A stretch of DNA of 64,000 nt, from positions 1 through 64,000 of the forward strand of contig DF241594.1 in NCBI GenBank assembly GCA_000507305.1, in the 5' to 3' direction. The notes beneath the pieces were generated by a model, which was not told the DNA's origin, made no database searches, and was given only the letters and a program-made list of their open reading frames with translations. Position numbers and translations under genes: made by a program. Source of the DNA: Breviolum minutum Mf 1.05b.01 (Eukaryota; Sar; Dinophyceae; Suessiales; Symbiodiniaceae). Below, in pieces: positions 56,013 to 64,000 of this stretch. The number at the start of each line of letters is the position of its first letter. The stretch's first letter is position 1.

Positions 56013-56973
56013 AGCCGCCACCCAACTGAGTCAATTTACGATTCAACTGACTCAACTGACTTCTCAATGTTCGGTGCTTCTCTTACAGACCGAGAAACCA
56101 GGCTTTGATTCTCTTGAACGAAGAAGAATGACAAGAGCAGTAAATGATTCAAGAAAAGAACAAGGAAAATAAAACACAAAAGATGACAAAAAACTGATCA
56201 AATCATTATCAAATCAAATGATTATTGAAAAAGATCTTCCACAAACGTGAGGTCTCCACGGCAAAGGTGACAGCTCCGGAGATAATGGCGACCCACTTCT
56301 TTCTCTCCTCCTGTCACGAATTGACGAAACTCAACTCGTCCAAGTCGTCTTGCTATGTCAACTCCTCTTATACATGTCCTCTGATAATCTTATCGAAACA
56401 TTGTAACATTGGACATCAAAAAAAATAGAACTGCAAAGTTTTTTACTTTCGAATAAACACAAAACTTTCTTGAGCAAAACTCGGATTTCAAAGCTGCTCG
56501 ACTTTGATCCGACATTTCAACTACGATTTTGGAGTCGAGTTGAACTTTGATTGTCCTCTGCAGTCAGACCACTCTTGTCCTGCCCAAATTCACGAGACTC
56601 ATTACGGGGCAAACCAAAAACATCAAAAACAAAACCAAAAACGAGTTTTCGAGTGCGTTTCGAGTGCAACGACGCCTTCATGTCGGCTTCCCACCTTGGC
56701 CGGAAGAAGCGTAAAAAGTCATGGAAATTCAGTCCCCCACGGATCAAACAAAAATCTAAAACGAGAAACTCCCAAAAAAATTGCGAAAACGAAGCCAAAA
56801 CGAAGAAAGAATGAAAAATTGATTAAAAAAACTGATTCTGGGTGGGTCTTGTTCATTTCCATGCATTTTTGCTCAATGCATTCGAGACATTTTCAAGACA
56901 TTTCAATTCTCATGTCTTAAGAGTCTTAATCATACTTCAAGCTGTGGCAAAACTCAGCTTGGGACTGATTTAC

Positions 56974-57024
56974 CTCATCATCTAAGGGCTCAAGGGCCAG
57001 GAACTGTCGAGCTTTCTTCATACC
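56974..57024 (-). CDS. 51-bp mini-exon with clean splice sites
   Basis: Acceptor TCTTCCGCAG and donor GATGAG|GTAAAT enclose exactly 17 codons, GMKKARQFLALEPLDDE. The canonical sites and the in-frame length make it a good internal exon. Its gene is unknown; it could be an early exon of the WHVW-repeat gene. Confidence 0.5.
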
Positions 57025-57154
57025 CTGCGGAAGATACACATCATGTAATACCAATATCAAAAGGCTCAAAAGGACAAAACAAACGTGTTGGACACAAACA
57101 TGAAAAAACCAAAACGGACAAAAAACACGAGGAGTGGAAATTGACAAAACCAGG

Positions 57155-57305
57155 ATGGCTGCGGCTGTGCGGCTGCGGCCTCGCCGGTGCCGCCGGGCTT
57201 CACTTCTTCGAAGCTCGCAGTGGCCCGGGCACCTGCTGGGCCTGCGCCAGCACCGGGCGCTGGAGCGGCCGCATCACTGGGCGCCTTCGGGGGTGTGTCG
57301 GCCTC
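57155..57305 (-). CDS. Probable Ala/Pro/Gly-rich exon
   Basis: This is a GC-rich patch amid AT-rich sequence. The minus frame reads DTPPKAPSDAAAPAPGAGAG, PAGARATASFEEVKPGGTGE, AAAAQPQPSWF. The strong GC at third positions marks it as coding. It would be a flexible linker. Confidence 0.45.
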
Positions 57306-57319
57306 ACGGCTTTGGAGAT

Positions 57320-59295
57320 CTTTTCATTTGACACAATGTGTTGACACAATGTGATGACAATGATTCGGTCTAATCCGGTGCTTGACGCCTTTGTTTGAGT
57401 TTCTGCTGCTCTGGCTACTCGCCTGGGAAAAAAGGCACAAAACACTCGTAATCACAAACATCACGCTGTAAATGATGGTGACTCCTGTGACTTGTGCTTG
57501 CTGACACTTCTCAGTGTCCAACTCAATGTCTGTCCAATGCCATGAAGTTAAAAGCAAACGAATCGACGAATGATGTCTTGAATTTTGCTTTCCAATTCAG
57601 CTTGTTAGTCATGTGAAAGTCAGAAGTGCACCTCAAATTACGAGGAGTCACAAAGTCAGACGACCTGCCAAGATGCATACATCTTCAAGATTGACAAAGA
57701 CAATACTCCAGGCAGCCCCAAACCACCGAAAGGAATTCCTTGAACCGTTGGGTGAGAAGCTGGGGTATTTATGCTTGATTGTTATTAGTATACCGTGTAC
57801 GGTATGTTCGAAAAATCCGTTGGTGCAAATTTCAGCAGGAAAATCTTGAAGCAACTGTCTTATCTGGGGACTCCACCTGTCCCACCGCCAGACGGAAAGG
57901 ATTATCGCAAAGACCTCAGTGCGAAGAGTCTCCGGAAATCTCTCGTCTCAAGCTGGCTCAACTCGTTTTTAAAGCAACTTTCAAAAGGAATCTTGACTCT
58001 ACAGATACAACAAACGCAGCTGCGATCCAGCAAGTGCACCTTGGACAATCAAATCTGAGTGTTTTGTAATTACTTGAATTGCAAAAATGTTTGATGATTT
58101 GATTTGCAGATTCAAGAGCTTGAGCATGAAAAACTTTGCGAAAGTCACTGAAAGACATTGAAACGGGGTTTACTCGTCAGAAATGCCAAGCAGTTTTCGT
58201 TTCGATGGGAAAACTTCGGTTTCACGGTTTCACTTCAGAGGCGCTCCCGGTCGAAGCATTCGCACCATCCTGGCGACAGCGGAAGTAATGAAGTGGTGAC
58301 CAGCTGTGACCAGTGATGAAATCTTTATCTTTAATCGATAATCTTGCTGTTTTCCAAAAAAGTCAAGGAGCTTTGCAATCTTTGAACATATCAAAGGACG
58401 TCAATCAAAGTCATCATTGAAAATTTGAAAACATGGTTGAAAACATGAAGAATTCTTCCCCAATACGACCACGAGATCTCACAAGATGTCACAAGACTTT
58501 CCAAGATGTCACAAAACAGTGAGACACTGATGCTACTCCATAAAACTTCCTGCTGTGTGCTGACCGTGAATGCTCGTGCCCATGCTGGTGGCGTCCTGCC
58601 GATCTCTGAAAGCAACGAAGCGCAGCCCACAGCGTGATCTCGAAAGGTAAAGGAGCAAGTGTGACGGGCAGGTCAGGCCACGAGCCAAAAGCAACAAAGG
58701 CGGAGAGTCGAGTGAAAAGTGCAGTGCAAAATGCGAAAATGCAAATCTTGAAGCTCAGCACTGTCAGCACTGAGAGAACTTGAGCAATCTAGAGTTCTGC
58801 ATGGAATCCGCCCGATGCGTCCTTCCCTGAACTGCAGGGTTCTCATTCTTCACAGTCACATTCCTTTTCATGACATGATTCAAAAATATTCAAAACAAGA
58901 AATCGCAGGGACTTTTTCAGCCGCATCAATCCGTAGCATCTTCACCTGGCACCATGTATGATGCAATCTTCAATGTCAGAGAGAGAGATATATATATATA
59001 TATATTTGTTTTTCTTTCTGTCTATTTGTTTTTGTTATTTTGTTGGTTTTCTGAAAAGAGAAAATCTTCGATGGAAAAAAACGTTTTCTTTTTGTCGCTC
59101 TGCTCTTTGGAGTGCATCGATGCGGTCCCGGCTACGACGGGGCAACACCAATGAAGGAGCTGTGCGTTGAGCCAATTGAAATGTTTCTCTTCCGGATTCC
59201 TTTTCAGGATTCCCGGATTCTCAATTGGCATGATTCATATTGATTGATCATCATGTGTTGAACAGACGACTTCAAGATGAAAGGTCGAAGAATCG
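57320..59295. other. No well-supported gene
   Basis: Weak coding-like segments occur near 58560-58640 (minus; VAFRDRQDATSMGTSIHGQH after a TTTCAG) and 57860-57960 (plus; PPVPPPDGKDYRKDLSAKSL), neither with enough support. A short AT microsatellite lies at about 58985-59006. Confidence 0.35.
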
Positions 59296-59301
59296 AGCCA
59301 C

Positions 59302-60072
59302 TCACTCGCGATTCTGCATAGCCAAAGCAATACCACGACCACCACCTCGTTCTGCCACGGTTGGCATCTTGTTGAGCTCTGCCAAATTGCAATCGGAATC
59401 TGTGAGGACTTCAAATTTGCAACTCTTCACAAAAGCTTGAAGCTCTCCTGTCTTCTGGTCATATTCCATCATTTTCAAAGGAAGTAATAGCAATTTGTTG
59501 CCATCACTTAAATCTTTCAAATTTTGTGCTTCACCTGGCCACCAAAGTTTCTTAGCTTCAGCAAATTCAGGATTTTTCACATCCACATCGACACGATTGT
59601 AGGCTTCACCTCCAAAAATCATGGAGGTCACAATGTTTTGAGCATTGCGTTGCGGCTCGTTGTGACGTCCGCTGTCGTAGTACGGACAGGATTCATCGAT
59701 GTCCAAAGTCTTCAAATCCAAAGTCCAAGATTTACCAGCACGATTCGACCATTTGTAAGCGTCCTCACCATCACTCTTGGTCACCGTGACATAGTGCCAA
59801 TCATTCCCCTTGCCTTTGTCAATATATTGTGAACATTCATACTCTCCACACACTGGATCTACACCACTTACATCTACAGCTTCAACTGTGATGTCTTTGG
59901 AATCTTTGTTGTAAATCAACTGTTTCATCACAACTCCTTTGGTCGTTGGAGGTACCTTCACTACCAGTTGATAGTATGGAACCTGTTCGTCATAACCACC
60001 TCCACACCACTTTGCTTCAGGGCTGCAGCCTGGAGCCACTGGATTGAACAAAGCGCCCTCGTATTTCCACTC
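59302..60072 (-). CDS. C25-like peptidase gene, terminal exon
   Basis: Acceptor TTTCTTTCCAG, then EWKYEGALFNPVAPGCSPEA, KWCGGGYDEQVPYYQLVVKV, GVDPVCGEYECSQYIDKGKG, WTLDLKTLDIDESCPYYDSG, and a helical C-terminus with LTDSDCNLAELNKMPTVAER, stop at 59302 (about 256 residues). It is beta-rich with several Cys, as expected of a C-terminal beta-sandwich or adhesion-like region following a gingipain-type catalytic domain. I do not recognise the domain itself. It is in frame with the 60335-60522 exon only if the intron starts with GA. Confidence 0.65.
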   Translation of the reverse strand, partial: EWKYEGALFNPVAPGCSPEAKWCGGGYDEQVPYYQLVVKVPPTTKGVVMKQLIYNKDSKDITVEAVDVSGVDPVCGEYECSQYIDKGKGNDWHYVTVTKSDGEDAYKWSNRAGKSWTLDLKTLDIDESCPYYDSGRHNEPQRNAQNIVTSMIFGGEAYNRVDVDVKNPEFAEAKKLWWPGEAQNLKDLSDGNKLLLLPLKMMEYDQKTGELQAFVKSCKFEVLTDSDCNLAELNKMPTVAERGGGRGIALAMQNRE

Positions 60073-60334
60073 CTGGAAAGAAATTTCAAGACATGCTGAA
60101 AATGCAGAACACGTGTGGTCAAGAAATTTCAACATGTGTCACCGAAAAAAGACAACATCGCTTGCGATATTCTTATGATGGTATTTTTCACAAAGGCTTC
60201 AGACAAGATGTCTGCTGCAATGCTCAAATGCAGAAAAATGTTCAAAGCTAGAAAAGTTTGAAACTCCCAAAAAACACCCCAGTCCCAAAAAAAACGTGGA
60301 ACGAAAACGCTCCACGCACACGTCACGTGCACTC

Positions 60335-60522
60335 CTTGAGTTGGTCCGGGTGCACCGGGACCATGCTCCACGCAGCGGGTCCCGTGACGACGACGGTCTT
60401 CGCGTCGGGAAAGCCCTGCCGCGCCGTCAGCGTTTCGTCGGACGCAGCCGACGCATAGGGCCGCAGCGCCGGGTCACCCAAGGTGAAACGATTCACCAAG
60501 GTGTACTTGCCCAAACCCACGC
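60335..60522 (-). CDS. C25-like peptidase gene, middle exon
   Basis: The minus frame reads GVGLGKYTLVNRFTLGDPAL, RPYASAASDETLTARQGFPD, AKTVVVTGPAAWSMVPVHPD, QLK. The FTLGDPALRPY segment fits the L-G-D-P-x-L-R motif that follows the catalytic domain in C25-type peptidases. The exon is joined upstream by a GC-AG intron (GCGAG|GC ... TTGAG|GC) and downstream by a GA-AG intron (CAAG|GAGTG ... CCAG|GAGTG). Confidence 0.65.
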
Positions 60523-60777
60523 CTCAAAATCCACAAAAAAATACAAACCGTTGTTTTTTAAATGCAAACCAAAAAAAAACGCAGAACAACACCGAACGGC
60601 CATTGAATATCTCATCTAAGAGAGGTATTTGAGTTTGTGTGTGTGTTCTTCAGGTGTGTCTCTGTTTTGTTTTGTGTCCCATTTTAACTGTAAACTCAAC
60701 ACCCTGCTGACTAGTTTTCATTGTTCATGTTTTCCTTTGATCATTCATTTGAAACATTTTGACTTTTACAAGAAAGC

Positions 60778-62599
60778 CTCGCAAGTGATGTGCTAAGAAG
60801 GCATTGTGCGCCGCTTGATTCGCTTCTCCGAGACTTTGGTTCTTCATGACCAAGGCATTGAAGAAGGCCACACTCCACAGCGTGGCGATGGCCGTGGGAC
60901 AACGTGCAGCACCGGTGAAACAAATCCCACCACGAGCCATGACACGTGAAGCACATGAAGGACAACCTTCATCAATCCCAGCTGCATGACATCCTAAAGA
61001 CAACATGACACAAGGTGCAAACATCGCATTGGTATCACGTCGAATACATTGACCAAGTCCAGCCCATCCACTGTGATCTTTGTGCAAAATGGCTGCTGCC
61101 TCGATGCTTTTGTTGTTGTCAAAGTCCTTTGCATGGAGAGGTTTCATCTCATCTTTTTGAACCTCTGCCAAAGAAAAGCCTGCATTCCAGAAGACTTTCC
61201 GCAACTCTGGAAAACCCCACAAACCAGCATCCACGATCTTGTCCTTCCAATCACCTGCAGCTCTGAGAACAGGAAAATTCACGGAGCGAGTGGCCAGCAA
61301 GAAGCCTGCAGTCGACGAGTCTGTGTAACATCGACCCACGGCAATCTCATGAACATCATCCAAATTGAAGTTCACTGTGGCATACTGGTAATCAGTCACA
61401 GCCCACTGCTTCGAGTTGTTTACATCCTCTGTAGTCTCACAGGCAGGAACACTCTCAGTGGTACCCACGAGATTCAAAAATCGTGGTGACCCCAAAACTT
61501 GGTAAAGCTCATTCAACTGCTCCTTCACTTTGGTCAAAGCCGGTGCATCAAGAGAGGCTGCCTTTTCTAAGTCCACATCCTTCAAAGGCAGAACTAAACC
61601 ACCATGTGCAGCAGCATAGATTGGAGCTGTTAAGGACAATTTCATTTTCGTCTTTCGGTCCGATGGATTGGTCAAAGCAATGTAGTTGATTTGATTTATG
61701 TTCATCTTTTCTTTCAAATAAGACATGGCCTTGGCCATATTGGGAATAAAAATCACCTCGGCATCTGGGAAATCCAAATCTTCTCCAACCACCAACAGTG
61801 GATAGGTGCCAAATCCTTTGATTTCTAAAAGATCTTCAGCTTTTTCTGTCACAAAAAGTGGAGATTGCATTAAAGTTGCCAATGAAGTTGCCAGCAAAGC
61901 ATTACCATAATGAGCATTTGAGACCACCACAGCTCGCTTGATTTCTCCCGCCCAAGTGGTGGCAACGAACTCGTTCATCTGTGATAAAGTGTTACAAGTA
62001 CGCTCCGTAACACTTGCAGATTCAGATCCTTTGATTTGTCCTTGCAGTTTCTCATCTTCGCTGCGGAAAATGGTGACTTGGTTGGGTTGCAAACGATCAA
62101 GCAAGTTCTGAATAGCATCATCGTCTGCTGGGGATGTGTCATCAACAATCACACAAGGAATGCCACTGTTGAGGTATGCATTGGTCGCAATGGCTGCAAG
62201 AACACTGAAGTCTCGCCAATCTTCAGAATTTTCGACATTGCAAATGAAGGCATGGATGTTGCCACCAGCCTTTCGTTCAACTTCCGGTAGAATCAAATGA
62301 ACCGCTTCTTCCCGAACTTTGGCCTCCATGATCCCAATCATACGCTCATAGCGTATCTCTCCACGAATAGCAGCGGTCACAATATCTTCTTGCATTTCAA
62401 AGGTGATTTCAATGCCATCACTGCCTTCAAGAGGAATCAACTTGAAATCTTCCACATTTAATTCAAAGCTCAGACGTTCTCCTGCTGCAACATTGATCCA
62501 ATGATAAGCTCGGCTGTCTGCCGAAATCACCACTTCCTCTCCAGTCTCAGGATGCAAGTATGAACCCAACATGGCAAAACGGCGTTGCAAGCCTTGTCT
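60778..62599 (-). CDS. Gingipain-like (clan CD, C25-type) cysteine peptidase, main exon
   Basis: About 607 codons open after an ATTTCCAG acceptor. The N-terminus reads AMLGSYLHPETGEEVVISAD and IEITFEMQEDIVTAAIRGEI. The middle part, with VLAAIATNAYLNSGIPCVIV and TWAGEIKRAVVVSNAHYGNA, resembles bacterial CW_binding_2-type folds. Then come a substrate-domain segment YIALTNPSDRKTKMKLSLTA, PRFLNLVGTTESVPACETTE and DVHEIAVGRCYTDSSTAGFL (E-I-A-V-G-R is typical of the family). The catalytic His is probably in ILHKDHSGWAGLGQ (61086-61050) and the Cys in VMLSLGCHAAGIDEG (about 61004-60955), with HSG in place of the usual HG. The family hydrolyses peptide bonds, after Arg or Lys in gingipains; specificity here is unknown. 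I see no signal peptide in this exon; the 5' exon(s) were not found. Confidence 0.65.
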
Positions 62600-62649
62600 C
62601 TGGAAATATCCTTGAAAACACACTCCATGGCGTTATGGTGTTTGGACCA

Positions 62650-63830
62650 AAAAAGCAGTGAAGCCAAGAACTGAAGGTGTGTGACAACATCATGAACATC
62701 ATGATACAATGAGACATTCAAACAGTTTTTAGCTTCGATGTCTCAGATGTTCACATGTTTCGAATTGTCGCATTTTCACACTTCACACCATCACCACTCC
62801 ACTTGCCTCCGCGGCTGGAAAAGCATGCGGAAAAATCTACAACCTGAATCGACATTCTCGACATTCGGCGAATCCAAAGGTCGAGTTGAGGTCTTTGAGG
62901 CTCACATGTGAAATATTTTTAGTACATCGAACTATATGAACTATATTACACTCCACATGATACAATGAGAAACAAGTTGACAACCTTTGCTAGGGAATAA
63001 TCAGTGTTGGTTGTGTTCTGGGGTCATAATTTTTCGTCGCTACTTTGGGCCGAAATGTGACGATCAAGTGATGATGGACAGATTTCCAGGTTTCAAACAG
63101 AATTATCTTGATACCACGATGCCTTCTCAGGTTCTGGTTTTGATATTTCTGTTTAGTTTTTGTCTGATTTTGTTTGACGTTGGCGTTTACAAAGAGCTGA
63201 CATCAATGCGGCATTTTTACGAACAAAGCTCCTTCGAATAAAATTTTGATCACCACAAGATGTCCCCTCGAGCACCTTCGACAACCCTTCCATCCCATGG
63301 AAGAGAAACAAAAAAAAATGTTTCTCGTCCTGAAAAGACATAACTCTAGGGAAATATATGGAAATATGGGTAAAGGTTCAGGGCATTTCTATAGTGACAT
63401 GTGTGGATAGAAATTGAAATGGATAGAAATATAAACCATTGCGGTTCACTGCCATTAGGTTGACTGCATGCTCTGAGGCTATTTTGGATTTTTGGTCTCT
63501 CTGCGGATACGCAGCTGAGCACTTTGGCCCAGGTTCTTCGTTTGAAGAGGTGAGTAAAGCATGATGCAAAGGTCATAATGGTCATCGAGTCACTAATCAC
63601 AACGTATCTAGAGTAGCTTTACTAGTATCCATTACTTTGAGTGAGCCTTAGACCAACCAGAATCAGGCTATCAAGATAAGTCCTAAGGTTTTTATTTTCA
63701 ACTGTGCAGTATTTGGCAAAGCTAAACTTAAATACAACTTGTCAGCCACTAATGCAACTCACTGGCCCGGCGAGGATCCGGGTCACTCCATCTTCGGATG
63801 TATCCTGTTCTGATTTGAAATGGACATGGT
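62650..63830. other. No recognisable gene
   Basis: The 5' exon(s) of the peptidase gene should lie here or beyond, but I could not identify one. Open frames up to 84 codons, none with support. Confidence 0.4.
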
Positions 63831-63834
63831 CGTC

Positions 63835-63946
63835 ACATTCTGTTGATGGAAGAAATCCTGCTAACCAGTTGAGGTTGATAGCTTATCCCATTGTCAAGGT
63901 TTCATACATGTTAGGTGGTGCAGGATTTCTTCCATCAACAGTATGT
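63835..63946. mobile_element. MITE-like element with perfect 22-bp inverted repeats
   Basis: CTGTTGATGGAAGAAATCCT-GC at 63840-63861 is the exact reverse complement of 63920-63941. With one mismatch the pairing extends five bases outwards (ACATT/ACATA). The 58-bp centre has no coding potential. No target-site duplication is obvious. It is a short non-autonomous insertion or a foldback element. Confidence 0.75.
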
Positions 63947-64000
63947 ACTGTAAGCTTTGCAGCATGTCAATAACGTCAGCAACACCTCCATATAGAAATG

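Noticed and set aside
1-64000. CRISPR array, tRNA or rRNA genes
   Set aside because: The arrays here have no regular repeat-spacer structure, and I saw no B-box-like GGTTCRA motif in a cloverleaf context nor rRNA core sequence.

Overview
The window looks like nuclear DNA of a dinoflagellate, most probably a symbiotic or related Suessiales-type genome. This is inferred from content, not from any search. The reasons are: short exons broken by introns with AG|G boundaries and several donors that cannot be GT; every coding segment I can support lies on the minus strand over 64 kb, as in unidirectional dinoflagellate gene blocks; a decayed Ty1/copia polyprotein of the kind common in these genomes; and very abundant micro- and minisatellites. 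There is no bacterial operon structure, ribosome binding site or CRISPR, and I saw no tRNA or rRNA gene. Three single Ns (8301, 32091, 36730) suggest draft scaffolding.

Layout. 1-10.5 kb is mostly repeats: a GTG/TTTTTG minisatellite, two local tandem duplications, a ~93-bp satellite, a GTCA-type repeat, a 21-bp array, a ~70-bp array and a 34-bp array. Two likely minus-strand exons sit at 0.6-1.05 kb. 11-24.5 kb holds minus-strand gene remnants: two paralogous copies of an unknown gene (11.3-12.2 kb and 22.3-24.5 kb), a broken DDE-transposase-like gene (13.0-15.0 kb), a short inverted-repeat element (15.49-15.64 kb) and exons of at least two further unknown genes. A short motif, GCGAGC-N3-GCCCAGC, recurs in one orientation through the non-coding parts of this block.

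25.2-31.9 kb is a Ty1/copia retrotransposon on the minus strand. It has gag, two zinc knuckles, protease, integrase, reverse transcriptase and RNase H, broken by frameshifts. An extra C-terminal domain with methyltransferase-like motifs follows RNase H. 32-37.3 kb is repeats, including a ~0.8-kb hexanucleotide array that is open in all frames. 37.3-51 kb carries scattered short candidate exons, all on minus.

51.9-54.9 kb is the clearest multi-exon gene: a protein built of repeated modules ending in a W-H-V-W type motif. 59.3-62.6 kb is a gingipain-like (clan CD, C25-type) cysteine peptidase gene whose two introns need GC and GA donors and are flanked by short direct repeats. A perfect 22-bp inverted repeat closes the window at 63.84-63.94 kb.

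Limits: exon edges were placed by eye from reading frame and splice consensus. Family calls marked 'from memory' rest on recalled patterns of related dinoflagellate proteins, not on a search.
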